A stretch of DNA of 64,000 bases from positions 186,001 through 250,000 of the forward strand of contig JAHJTV010000063.1 of assembly GCA_018829445.1 (NCBI GenBank), read 5' to 3'. The stretch comes from a bacterium. GTDB lineage: Bacteria > SAR324 > XYD2-FULL-50-16. Shown piece after piece: positions 9,301 through 17,083 of the stretch (the stretch's first letter is position 1; each line of letters opens with the position of its first letter). Both the position numbers and the translations under genes were made by a program. Under the pieces are notes generated by a model. The model was not told the DNA's origin. It worked only from the letters and a program-made list of their open reading frames with translations, and made no database searches.

Positions 9301-11912
9301 AACAGTCTTATCACAAGGATCGCTTCAGCGACAAACTGGAATTAACCTACGCCATGCAGTGGTTAATTTTTATAGATCAGAAGGGATTGGGACTGGAAAT
9401 GGCTGATATCCTGCGTTCACATGATCAGAGAGTAATCGAGGTAGGAATTGGGACTGAATATAGACAGATTGATAGTGAAAAGTTCGAGATCAACCCCAAA
9501 AAGAGATCAGATTTTGAACAATTGGTTGAAACATTGGAAGGGCAGGGATTTATGCCTCAAAAAATCATCCACATGTGGAATGTCATTGGGGCTGAATATT
9601 GGGGAATGGACTATTTTAATTATCTGCAAACCATAGGACTTTGCAGTATCATTTACCTGCTTCAGGTGTTTGTACAAAAAAAAATCAAACAATTGATGCA
9701 ATTACAAATAGTCACGGACAATGCCCAGGAGATCCAGGGAAATGAACCTTTATCTCCCGGGAAGTCAACCCTGATTGCATTGGTCAATGGAATTCAACAG
9801 GAATATCCCCAAATCTATTGTCAGAATGTTGATGTTGTAATCACTGAAGTGGAATCTAAAGAGAAAACGCATTTGATCTTTAGATTAATCAAAGAGATCA
9901 ATTCATACAGTCAAGACCAGTTTATCGCTTATCGCAAGGAGAATCGATGGGTTCAGGCTTTTGAAAAAAGATACCTTGAGCCTTTATCTCAAAACGCTAT
10001 TCAGCTGAAGGAAGGGGGCGTTTACATTATAACAGGAGGGCTGGGAAAAATCGGTTTAATAATAGCGGAGTATCTTGCAAAGAAAGTCCGGGCGAAAATC
10101 GCCCTCATCGGAAGGTCTTCATTTCCTTCCCATGGAGAATGGCAGCCATGGCGGGAAAATAACGAGTCTTCAGATGAGATATCCGTCAAGATAGAAAGAC
10201 TGATGCAACTGGAAAGAATTGGTTCCAGACTACTGGTTCTACAAGCCGATATCTCCGATTTTGAACAAACAAAAGAAGCTGTTGATACCATCGAAAAAAC
10301 ATTTGGCGTCGTCAACGGAATTTTTCATGCTGCCGGGGAAATTGGACAAAATACATTTTCCCGGATTGATAAAATAACCCCCGAGATTCTTGAGAAGCAG
10401 TATAAACCCAAGGTACAAGGAGCTTTTGTTCTTGAGCAATTGTTTAAGGAAAAACCGCTTTCATTTGTGATGATGTTCTCATCTCTTTCTACAGTAACGG
10501 GAGGAATAGGATATACAGCTTATGCGGCAGCCAATCTTTTTCTGGATTCCTTTGCCCGATTACTGGATCGCTATTCTCCGATCCGCTGGATAACAGTTAA
10601 CTGGGATGGTTGGAAAACCGAGAATAATCTTGATCTGCATTTTCTGATAACCCCGGAGGAGGGGGAAGAGGTTTTAAATCGAATCCTATCTCAAAGCTTT
10701 ATCACACAGTTGGTTATATCAACTATTGATCTTTTCGGTCGTTTGAATCAAATCAGATCCAGGCAGATCCGCCCTTCAATAGAAAGAGAGCCGACTACAC
10801 ATACAAGCCCAGCCATCACATCTTTGGAGCAGGAAGAAAAATACGTCGTTCCCAGAAACGATATTGAACATTTAATTACAAAAATATGGGAAGAGTTTCT
10901 CGGCATTGAACGCATCAGTATTCATGACGATTTTTTCGAAATTGGCGGAGATTCTCTCATGGCCGTCAGATTGACAGCCAGATTAGAGGAATCTTTTCCC
11001 GGCGCCATCAATGAGAAAACCATATTACAGGAATCAACCGTTGCGGACTTGGCACTTGCCATTCAAAACAATCTTGAATCACAAACAAAGGATTCCAAAG
11101 AGCAACGACTTTCAGGCTACCAATCATTGGTCCGGATTCAAAAAGGAAACGATTCAAAAAGTCCCCTCTATTTGGTGCATACCGGGCTTGGGTTTGTGTA
11201 TTACTACATTGATCTGGCAAAAAGTCTTGGTAGGGAACAACCGGTATATGCCTTCCAGGCAAGGGGCATAAAAAAGGGAACAGAGCCTATCACTTCGGTT
11301 GAGGATATGGCAGCGTTTTATATAGATGAATTGCTGGATTTTAAACCTTATGGTACTTATGCACTCGGAGGCTCCTCTGCCGGAGGATTCATAGCTTTTG
11401 AAATGGCAAAACAACTGCAGGAAAAAGGTCACCAGATATCTCTATTAGCCATGATTGATACACCAGGACCTGTTTCGGAATTACCTCGCCCAATTCGCGA
11501 CAATGTGGAGATGATCAGTCGTATGTTTGGTGAGAAGCTGAATCTGGATGACTCAGACTCTGAATTACATGATATGCCATTGGATCTATTAATCAGGTTT
11601 GTAGTAGACAGGATCAACTCAAACAGCGAATCCAGTGATCTTACCTATGATTTTGTAGAATCCTGTATCCGGGTGGCCAGGGTGTTGGAGAAAGCCATGT
11701 TCAATTATCGGCCCATTCCTTACTCAGGAAACATCCTTTTTTTTAAACATTCGGAGCCTTTGGATGAGTTTTCCCATTTTCCGGAGCGGCCATGGATAGA
11801 GCTGGCAGAACAGGGTGTTCATGTCATAAAAGCACCGGGGAATCATTACTCCATGAACATGTCCCCCAATGTATCTTTTATTGCCAACCAGATAATGCAG
11901 AGAATGGGATAA
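3339..11912 (+). CDS. Hybrid NRPS-PKS megasynthetase (C-A-PCP-KS-AT-KR-ACP-TE)
   Basis: A complete bimodular assembly line of 2857 residues. Condensation domain ~1-450 with THHISSDLWS (His140-His141, Asp145; the usual HHxxxDG glycine is Leu). Adenylation ~480-980 with YTSGSTGSPKG, FDAS, GYGPTE, YRTGDL and NGKLDRK; my hand-read specificity residues are D-A-L-W-L-G-G-T-F-K, close to the valine code DAFWIGGTFK. PCP with LGGNS (Ser1025). KS ~1085-1510 with Cys1256, His1392 (EAHGTGT) and His1432 (KSNLGH). AT ~1605-1890 with GHSIGEY (Ser1707) and HAFH, indicating malonyl-CoA. KR with GGLGKIG (~2232) and Tyr2395. ACP with GGDSL (Ser2539). Type I thioesterase with GSSAG (Ser2680), an Asp (AMIDTP) and a His (GNHYS). 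No DH, ER or methyltransferase is seen. Expected product: an amino acid (Val-like), probably N-acylated by the first C domain, extended by one malonyl unit, ketoreduced and released, i.e. statine-like. No phosphopantetheinyl transferase is in the window. Confidence 0.95.
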   Translation: MNLIKPELQKDYPLSFGQQSLWFLYSLNPQAGGYNGNYTWRINSKIDIPALISAIRLLSKRHPLMRTFFDTSEGRLIHKHFDSSKTDCQRIDASTWTNSTIHRFIEKETYKAFNLEKETPFRWSILAIDNQNFILSLTTHHISSDLWSVMIIFNELKELYSGIINFRESTLLKISKSYSRFVNWQQDYIQSERSVHDWNHWRTTLHHELPILDFPLDHPKSLEISFKTDSQYFDLDTETIRKIQKMSMKEGITPFVLLFVVYQVFLYRYTGQEDIIVGTPVAGRSRKDFGGVIGYFVNMVPIRAKPKANQTLRAFLKQTLEVIKNAREHQDFPFSVMVERLQPSRESNKSPIFQTIFSWEDSNSFENIQDPIVSCLSNNNEIWDLDEFSMELLQKKVATEYDIALRVSAYKNNLRIHFDYNPELLKKSTIDRMISNFKLLLDSVLANPELSLNTLPIISNSEKEILLTKWCGSTTEYPSNENIVSLFERQAHQACEKTALVFNSISSSYGILNGQANQIGHYLVNLISGRKEKIAICLERSADMISGILGILKTGNPYVPIDPSLPKERIGYIIRDTQSTIVVTHSRFAEIFDDMDIRIFYLDKLKEELFHYPRKNLNISISPDDLTYVMYTSGSTGSPKGVCITHRNVIRLVRNTNYIRFSPEDRILQFAPFSFDASTLELWGSLLNGAQLFIFPPLLPSLDDLADFIHSNKITILWLTAGLFNQVVENGLEKYQNVKQLLVGGDVLSANHIRLALRDLPDTRIINGYGPTENTTFTCCYHIKDESCFGSSIPIGKPISNTFTYILDKHMGLVPMGVTGELCIGGDGLSRGYLNLPELTERKFVCNPFTSDPNGKLYRTGDLVRFLDDGIIEFLGRIDDQVKIRGFRIELGEIEVSLQRLDHIKDAAVVVQTGESGNKQLIAYYLEENNSNVSVDSIKQGLRKILPNYMIPSAFVKMESFPITHNGKLDRKRLPCPDIQKTQNTERWVEAESSVELILREIWCSVLQLSRIGVEDNFFDLGGNSILLLQVHSKLPGNIKQKVKIVDLFEYPTIHSLAKFVYSESARNSSPSLFQNRSQYSYQEVKIAIIGMSGRFPGASSIEELWQNLVNGVETITHFKDEELLAAGLSRDIIDQPNYVKSKGILKNADLFDSHFFGFSPKQADLTDPQHRIFLECSWEALENAGYDPARYPGVIGVFGGTGYNSYRDGLVEFQTGLNSTGDFPVMIGNEKDFLCTRVAYKLNLKGPAVVNQSACSTSLVAVHSACQALKNNECDMALAGGVSIIGSNQEGYLFQKGGILSPDGHCRPFDALSQGTVPGQGVGLVVLKRLDDALEDRDTIHAVLTGSAVNNDGSLKAGYTAPGVDGQVKVIRAALDNAGVTPSSISYIEAHGTGTTLGDPIEIRALSKAYGVETEQRQFCALGTAKSNLGHLDVAAGITGLIKTVLSIKHKQLPPIVNYKSPNPAINFEESPFYLTDRLMDWDPGENPLRAGVSSFGIGGTNAHVIVEEPPKHEAKDCPEGWQILPVSAKTTTALKKACDNLLHFLEKSSARDDCRLSDIAYTLQTGRQEFQHRCIITCKSREGAIHTLKAQEPGKITFSSTTASGRPVAFMFPGQGSQYVDMAKELYLKEPVFKREMDACFDFLLRQENLDIKSMVFPAEKEIKPARLEINETLYTQPILFSIEYALAKFWIAHGVKPQSMIGHSIGEYTAACISGVFSLDDALMLVCKRGRLIQSLPQGDMLSVRTSEEEILPLLDDRLSLAAVNTPNRCVVSGEVGAIAVLKNRLENMNRDCSILYTSHAFHSHMLDPMLEEFHEYISGLTFCAPQIPYISNVTGEWIRKEQAMDPGYWVSHLRETVRFSKGVKQLMKNPDIVFLEVGPGRVLRTLSAQNLEKAKAHVVVSSVCPPSSRHSDLEYILSSLGRLWLHGVKIDWNKLSGQDKRYKIPLPTYPFERRRHWLEARERPRPSLEKIPSIGDWFYLPTWKQSYHKDRFSDKLELTYAMQWLIFIDQKGLGLEMADILRSHDQRVIEVGIGTEYRQIDSEKFEINPKKRSDFEQLVETLEGQGFMPQKIIHMWNVIGAEYWGMDYFNYLQTIGLCSIIYLLQVFVQKKIKQLMQLQIVTDNAQEIQGNEPLSPGKSTLIALVNGIQQEYPQIYCQNVDVVITEVESKEKTHLIFRLIKEINSYSQDQFIAYRKENRWVQAFEKRYLEPLSQNAIQLKEGGVYIITGGLGKIGLIIAEYLAKKVRAKIALIGRSSFPSHGEWQPWRENNESSDEISVKIERLMQLERIGSRLLVLQADISDFEQTKEAVDTIEKTFGVVNGIFHAAGEIGQNTFSRIDKITPEILEKQYKPKVQGAFVLEQLFKEKPLSFVMMFSSLSTVTGGIGYTAYAAANLFLDSFARLLDRYSPIRWITVNWDGWKTENNLDLHFLITPEEGEEVLNRILSQSFITQLVISTIDLFGRLNQIRSRQIRPSIEREPTTHTSPAITSLEQEEKYVVPRNDIEHLITKIWEEFLGIERISIHDDFFEIGGDSLMAVRLTARLEESFPGAINEKTILQESTVADLALAIQNNLESQTKDSKEQRLSGYQSLVRIQKGNDSKSPLYLVHTGLGFVYYYIDLAKSLGREQPVYAFQARGIKKGTEPITSVEDMAAFYIDELLDFKPYGTYALGGSSAGGFIAFEMAKQLQEKGHQISLLAMIDTPGPVSELPRPIRDNVEMISRMFGEKLNLDDSDSELHDMPLDLLIRFVVDRINSNSESSDLTYDFVESCIRVARVLEKAMFNYRPIPYSGNILFFKHSEPLDEFSHFPERPWIELAEQGVHVIKAPGNHYSMNMSPNVSFIANQIMQRMG

Positions 11913-11914
11913 AA

Positions 11915-13600
11915 ATGATGGAAGAAAATCACTACCGCGATTTTAAATTTAGAGATCGACTTTCCTATAAACAGGCCAGATCAACTGTTTTTATTGCCAT
12001 CATTCTTGGTATTCTTTTTAGCATTTTGCAGATTTATCTGGATTACAGCGAACATGATGCGACCCTGGATTCAACAATTAATCAGGTGCTCAATATTGTG
12101 GAGCAGTCTGCTTCTCAAGCCGCCTACAGCCTGGACAAGGAATTTGCCATCGAAGTGATCAGTGGTTTATTTGAGTATAAACCCATTTTCGAAGCTGCGA
12201 TTATTGATGATTTGGGAAAAACGCTTGCTGTTATCCAAGGCAGCAAAGATTTGGGAACACTTCGTCTGATTACGGATTACATCTTCGGAGAAACCAGAGA
12301 ATTCATTATTCCATTAAAAATCCTTCCGCCACCGGTTAGTTTTACTGAAATGGGAAAAGTAATAAAGGTTGGAGAGTTGCGAGTGAAAGTTGATACCTAT
12401 TCCATCGGCATTACCTTTCTTGAGCGTTCGCTTGTCGTTTTCACCTCAGGAATGTTCCGGAATTTTATTCTCTCTTTTATTTTATTGATCTTCTTTCATT
12501 ATTTTTTAACCAAACCGTTTCAAAACCTTGAACGATCCTTATTAAAAACAATCCCTGACCACCCGGAACGAATCCGACTAAGAGTCCCCGTCGGACATGC
12601 CAAGGATGAATTCTCCCGAGTAGTAACGGCAACCAATAATCTGTTGGTCACAATTCAGCAAAATACCAAGGATAGAATCATTCGGATTGCTGAAGAGGAG
12701 AGGATGCAGGGAGAATTAATTGAACGGAAGCGGCGACAAAAAGAGCTTGAGGAGATGAGGGATAAACTGGAAAGAGCTAATCAGGAACTTTCGGCGGCTT
12801 TGGAAGACTTGAAAGCTACCCAGGCAAGGCTGATCAATTCCGAGAAAATGGCAGCCCTCGGCGAAGTGACTGCCAGTTTATCGCATGAGATCAATACACC
12901 CCTGGGACTGGGAGTAAGCGGGGCTTCTCATCTGCATGATGAATTAGTTGAAATGGAAAAGTCCTACAGGCAGAACCAGGTCATTAAAAAAGATTTTGAA
13001 GAATTTCTTGCCGTCGGCCTGGAGATTACCGAGATGATTACATTAAATCTGAGAAAAGGTTATCGACTGATCAGAAGTTTTAAGCAGATCGCCGTAGATC
13101 AGGCTTCCGAGACCAAACGTATCTTTAAAGTGAAAGCGTATACCGAACAGATTCTTATGAGCATGGGAAACATCATCACAAAATCCGGACATACGGTGAC
13201 TATTCATTGTGATGATAATCTGGAAATCGACGGCTACCCCGGTGCTTTCTCCCAGATTGTCAATAATCTGGTGATGAATTCCATTAGTCACGCCTTTGAT
13301 GATGGGGATACAGGGAATATCACAATGGAATTTGAAGCCAAAAACAATAAGGTGATTTTTATCTATTCCGATGACGGAAAAGGGATCGAACCGAAAAACC
13401 TGGATAGAATCTTTGAACCGTTCTTTACAACAAAAGAGGGAAGAGGCGGGACGGGACTAGGTATGCAGGTCATCCTTGACATCGTTACCAAACAATACAA
13501 GGGAACCGTCGACTGTAAAAGCGAGGTAGGCAAAGGAGTAACCTTTACCATCATCATTCAAAGGGAATTGCCTTCAAAAGGCAATGAGATCTCTTTTTGA
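11915..13600 (+). CDS. Membrane sensor histidine kinase
   Basis: A 561-residue kinase starting 3 bases after the NRPS-PKS stop; an earlier in-frame start at 11792 would lie inside the synthetase gene and is not preferred. TM1 ~23-43, periplasmic sensor ~45-178 (fold not recognised), TM2 ~180-200, HAMP-like segment, coiled coil ~255-315, HisKA with SLSHEINTPLG (His324), and HATPase with NSISHAF, DDGKGI, FEPFFTTK and GTGLGM boxes. The SEKMAALGEVTASLSHEINTP region is typical of sensor kinases that lack a fused receiver. It lies in the same gene run as the receiver-kinase at 349, two secreted proteins and the synthetase, so it may sense the metabolite or gate its production. It converges with the dehydratase genes 35 bp downstream. 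Confidence 0.9.
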   Translation: MMEENHYRDFKFRDRLSYKQARSTVFIAIILGILFSILQIYLDYSEHDATLDSTINQVLNIVEQSASQAAYSLDKEFAIEVISGLFEYKPIFEAAIIDDLGKTLAVIQGSKDLGTLRLITDYIFGETREFIIPLKILPPPVSFTEMGKVIKVGELRVKVDTYSIGITFLERSLVVFTSGMFRNFILSFILLIFFHYFLTKPFQNLERSLLKTIPDHPERIRLRVPVGHAKDEFSRVVTATNNLLVTIQQNTKDRIIRIAEEERMQGELIERKRRQKELEEMRDKLERANQELSAALEDLKATQARLINSEKMAALGEVTASLSHEINTPLGLGVSGASHLHDELVEMEKSYRQNQVIKKDFEEFLAVGLEITEMITLNLRKGYRLIRSFKQIAVDQASETKRIFKVKAYTEQILMSMGNIITKSGHTVTIHCDDNLEIDGYPGAFSQIVNNLVMNSISHAFDDGDTGNITMEFEAKNNKVIFIYSDDGKGIEPKNLDRIFEPFFTTKEGRGGTGLGMQVILDIVTKQYKGTVDCKSEVGKGVTFTIIIQRELPSKGNEISF

Positions 13601-13635
13601 TGCTCTTTTAACTCTCCTTAAGTACTCTACTGATT

Positions 13636-14895
13636 TTATTGTGGTCTTGCGATTTGCTTCCTCTCCTTCAGCATTTCCAGGAATGCATCCGCCCTGGTTT
13701 GAAATTGAGCCACGGAGAAGTTGCGCTCATCCATGTGATCCGCATTGATGACCACGGATGGAATTCCCAGCTCCTCTTCAAGTTTGCGTTTGATGTCCAT
13801 CTGCCCCAGTGTGATGGGAACACAAGATTTGTTCTGATGGAGAATGACCCCGTCAATGGCATAATCGCGACAGGCTTTCAGCACCATCTCCTCTCTTTTT
13901 ACAATGGAAACGCAGGAAACCAGGGAGTATGACTTTAAAGATTTTAAAGCCAACGCTTCGATGGGATTTTTTGCATCCAATCTTAAAGACCAGGCTGCAG
14001 AGTACGTTTCTGCAACTACCACTCCGTTCATTTTCTCGAAATAGTTAAATATCCCCATGTTGTACCATAACGGGATATTATCCCAAAACAATCGAATCTG
14101 CTCATCTTCGATTACCCCGCTGCCCATTTTCGCTTTCTGCCTGATCTCATTCAACACCTTTTCCAGAAAATCCACCGCAATCTGAGTTCCCTGCCGGGTC
14201 ACCATTACAAACATGATTCCCATTTCTGCCGCTGAAAATGGAGTGGGGATGGTCTGACGGTAAGTCATGATCTCATCCCACAAAGCACAAGCCTTGTCGG
14301 AAAGCTCAACAGCTTCTTTCAGGCGATCATAATCCAGTTTGCGGCCGGTTTCCCTCTCTAAAAAACCGATCAGCCTTTGTACTTCGCTGACGGCGTATCG
14401 AAGATGATGCGGTTTTATCTCCTCTATGGCGACCTGTGGAAGATCCAGTTTTAATACTTTCGCCTCTTTGAACCGTCGCTCCAAAGCATGGAATATCTTC
14501 ATTACAGGGATGCAACCACCCCCGGGAGAGAGAATGATGTCCGGTTCGGGAAGCCCTCCCAAGGGGCTGTTCCTGTCTTCAATCGGTCCATTCACGTAAC
14601 CGATAATATTCCGGAGATAACCACACAGATCCCTTGAATATCCCATCCCCTCGGATACTTCAAAATTGCTGGGGGTCAGCCCGAAAGCAGCACAAACCGG
14701 TGACCAGTTTTCAGGAAACACCGGTTGAAGATCCATGGCATAAAAAATCTCAATGGCTCCATTCATTGGAGGCATCCAACCAACGGGCTTCCCCTTCTGT
14801 TTTGCCTGAACACATTCCAGGTAGTACTCTCCCACCACCTTTGAGAGCTCCTTTGCCGATTCCAGTCGTTTGGTTGCTTTTTGCTTTTTTTCCAT
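13636..14895 (-). CDS. 2-hydroxyacyl-CoA dehydratase / benzoyl-CoA reductase-type subunit
   Basis: Subunit of 419 residues in the HGD-D family (HgdA/HgdB, BcrB/BcrC). These enzymes are [4Fe-4S] proteins that dehydrate 2-hydroxyacyl-CoAs or reduce aromatic CoA thioesters, and are fed electrons by an ATP-driven activator. Candidate cluster cysteines are visible at SPVCAAFG, RDLCGYLRN and GGGCIPVMK, and the C-terminal half has the family pattern GVILHQNKSC followed by the D-rich segment INADHMDERNF. It starts 2 bases after the stop of the sister gene (14898-16010), so the two are one operon and probably one heterodimer. No activator ATPase is nearby. The substrate cannot be assigned. Confidence 0.85.
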   Translation of the reverse strand: MEKKQKATKRLESAKELSKVVGEYYLECVQAKQKGKPVGWMPPMNGAIEIFYAMDLQPVFPENWSPVCAAFGLTPSNFEVSEGMGYSRDLCGYLRNIIGYVNGPIEDRNSPLGGLPEPDIILSPGGGCIPVMKIFHALERRFKEAKVLKLDLPQVAIEEIKPHHLRYAVSEVQRLIGFLERETGRKLDYDRLKEAVELSDKACALWDEIMTYRQTIPTPFSAAEMGIMFVMVTRQGTQIAVDFLEKVLNEIRQKAKMGSGVIEDEQIRLFWDNIPLWYNMGIFNYFEKMNGVVVAETYSAAWSLRLDAKNPIEALALKSLKSYSLVSCVSIVKREEMVLKACRDYAIDGVILHQNKSCVPITLGQMDIKRKLEEELGIPSVVINADHMDERNFSVAQFQTRADAFLEMLKERKQIARPQ

Positions 14896-14897
14896 GA

Positions 14898-16010
14898 TTA
14901 CCCTATCAGCTCTAAAAATACTTCTATACGAGTTCGAAACTGGCCGTCCACATTCCAGTTTTCATCCATTTCGATTACTACCGATGGAATCCCGAGTGCT
15001 TTCAGTTTTTCCGTTAAAAAAGGAATATCGGCTAAATGCGGCGTACAGAACTTTTGCAGTACAAAAATCACTCCACGGATATCATGATCGGCGATCTGCT
15101 TTTTCATCAGTAGAAGTCTGTCCTCTGCTCGACAACGGGATGGACAGGGTTGACGGGAAAAATGCTGATGAATGATGGCATCCAACGGATTTTTAACATC
15201 ACCTGTGATATTTTGGAATCCCCTTTCACCGGAGCAAACATCATCTATCACAATATCTGCTCCACATTGTTCCAACGCCTCGTAAACCAGATGACTTTCG
15301 ATCACACTACCGGATACCATGACAGGGATACCCGATGGTTTTATCGACTCAGTCCCGCTGATTTGGTACCTGAGAAGCTCCAATGCCTGCAAAGCCTCTT
15401 CAACGGGCAAACATGAACAAGCTTGACGGAGGTAATACCGATCGACAGCAGACAGGGCAGCTCTTCTGCCATTGTGGCCCATGGTCAAATCAGCAAGGAT
15501 CTCCCTTAATTTTCTATATCTATTGATGGAGTTCTTGAGGGATTCGGAAGTACAGCTACCACCCATGACATTTAACCGGTCAATAAGAACGTTCAGTTCA
15601 GACCGTAAATACTCACGGGATTCTTTGCTGTCAAGGTAGGGTAGTGGAATTGTATGATATATCTCCGCAGGTATGTTTTCCTTCCAAACATTGACTATTC
15701 CGCAGGCTACATCACAGGTGTACCCCTGAACAATGCCGGACAGATATCGATATTCTCCGGCCATTGCCTTTTCCAGGCAGCGTTTCATAAAGGGACATAT
15801 AAAATCAGGAACCAGGGAATAGGCATCTTCCACTCTCCCCGCACCTCCAATCACTCGGACCGGAACGAATCCGGCGGCATCAATCACCTCCAAAGGTGTG
15901 TAGGAGCAGAAATAGCCAATCATCTTTCTGCCGCTTTCTTTGAGGCTTTTTAGCCTCTGCGTTCGCTCTTGATAAGCCCTGATAAAAGGCTGGATTCCGG
16001 GATGTGTCAT
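14898..16010 (-). CDS. 2-hydroxyacyl-CoA dehydratase family subunit
   Basis: Second HGD-D family protein of 370 residues, first gene of the two-gene operon. Family marks: GYFCSYTPLEVIDAAGFVPVR near the N-terminus (the cluster Cys and the TP.E motif), then YTCDVACGI, and C-terminal FVLQKFCTPHL followed by IPSVVIEMDENW. Smaller than its partner, as is usual for the second subunit of these heterodimers. Together they would form the dehydratase/reductase component, acting in the cytoplasm under anoxic or microoxic conditions since these clusters are oxygen-sensitive (known for the family). The start is ATG at 16010; no strong ribosome site is seen. Confidence 0.85.
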   Translation of the reverse strand: MTHPGIQPFIRAYQERTQRLKSLKESGRKMIGYFCSYTPLEVIDAAGFVPVRVIGGAGRVEDAYSLVPDFICPFMKRCLEKAMAGEYRYLSGIVQGYTCDVACGIVNVWKENIPAEIYHTIPLPYLDSKESREYLRSELNVLIDRLNVMGGSCTSESLKNSINRYRKLREILADLTMGHNGRRAALSAVDRYYLRQACSCLPVEEALQALELLRYQISGTESIKPSGIPVMVSGSVIESHLVYEALEQCGADIVIDDVCSGERGFQNITGDVKNPLDAIIHQHFSRQPCPSRCRAEDRLLLMKKQIADHDIRGVIFVLQKFCTPHLADIPFLTEKLKALGIPSVVIEMDENWNVDGQFRTRIEVFLELIG

Positions 16011-16111
16011 AATGGCGTGTAAAAGCTATTCAGCGTTACAGGATAGTTTCCGGTTAATGACCGCATCAACCTACCTGCCTTTGATTCCCCTGTCAACGGC
16101 GTTGTTGGGAA

Positions 16112-17074
16112 TCAGGTTGTTAGCCCGATTTCTGAATCCAGGATATCTGATTGCCCGCGCCTGTGAATTACTTCAATGGTGGTATGCTCAAAACAGGAGA
16201 TGCCTGCTATTTTTGTATGATAGTCCTCCACTTTTTGTGCGGAAGATGTTTCCAGACTGACGATCAAGGATCGTTCATTTCCCGAAATCTGCCAGATATG
16301 AATATCGGTTACTGTATCGCCTTCCCTCTCCAATGTTTCCCTGATTGTTGCGATCTCAGGAGAAAAATCACCCAGGTCAAGCAGAATTGAACCGGTCTGA
16401 CTGATGAGACCAACAGCCCACTTGATGACAACTATGGCACCTAGAATTCCTACAACCGGGTCAGCCCATACAAATCCGAAGTATTTCCCGATCACTAAAG
16501 CAAAAATGGCAAGAACCGAGGTCAAGGCATCTGTTATGACATGCAGATAGGCTGCCTGGAGATTGTGATCGGTATGCCCGCCATGGGAAGTATGTTTTTC
16601 ATGATGATGATCGTGTGAGTGCCCATGATCATCACCACCGTGGCCCAGGATAATTGCGCTGGCTACATTTACAATCAAACCGATGATCGCCACAAAAATT
16701 GCTTCGTTAAACCGTATGGAAACCGGTTCAACTAACCGTTCCACCGATTCATAAGCCATCGCCAAGCCTGCTATGATCAGGAGAATAGCATTAGTATACC
16801 CTCCCAGTACACCTACTTTTCCGGTACCAAAGGAAAAGGATGGATTGTTATAGTACCGACGTGCGATGATATAGGCCATCAGGGTAATGAATAAAGCCAC
16901 TGCATGGGTACCCATGTGGATACCATCGGAAAGCAGAGCCATGGAACCGCTCAATATTCCCGCAACAATCTCGGCGATCATCATCATCAGGGTAATGATG
17001 ACCACTACCAGGGTCACCCTCTCATTCCTGTTTGATTCAAGTTGTTGTTGGTTTCCACTGCAATTGGAATTCAT
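16112..17074 (-). CDS. dmeF: Cation diffusion facilitator, DmeF-like metal exporter
   Basis: Inner-membrane CDF antiporter of 320 residues, exporting divalent metal in exchange for protons. Six membrane segments, with metal-site motifs SDGIHMGTH in TM2 and HVITDAL in TM5. The phrases MGTHAVAL and FSFGTGKVG match the DmeF (Co/Ni) branch. A histidine-rich cytoplasmic loop lies between TM4 and TM5 (about ten His around residues 145-170), then a C-terminal cytoplasmic domain (VTDIHIWQISGNERSLIVSL). It is downstream of a MarR-type regulator with a 9-base gap, and both are read from the promoter at 17539-17568. The family is confident; Co/Ni specificity is inferred from motif resemblance. Confidence 0.85.
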   Translation of the reverse strand: MNSNCSGNQQQLESNRNERVTLVVVIITLMMMIAEIVAGILSGSMALLSDGIHMGTHAVALFITLMAYIIARRYYNNPSFSFGTGKVGVLGGYTNAILLIIAGLAMAYESVERLVEPVSIRFNEAIFVAIIGLIVNVASAIILGHGGDDHGHSHDHHHEKHTSHGGHTDHNLQAAYLHVITDALTSVLAIFALVIGKYFGFVWADPVVGILGAIVVIKWAVGLISQTGSILLDLGDFSPEIATIRETLEREGDTVTDIHIWQISGNERSLIVSLETSSAQKVEDYHTKIAGISCFEHTTIEVIHRRGQSDILDSEIGLTT

Positions 17075-17083
17075 AGCGGCTCT

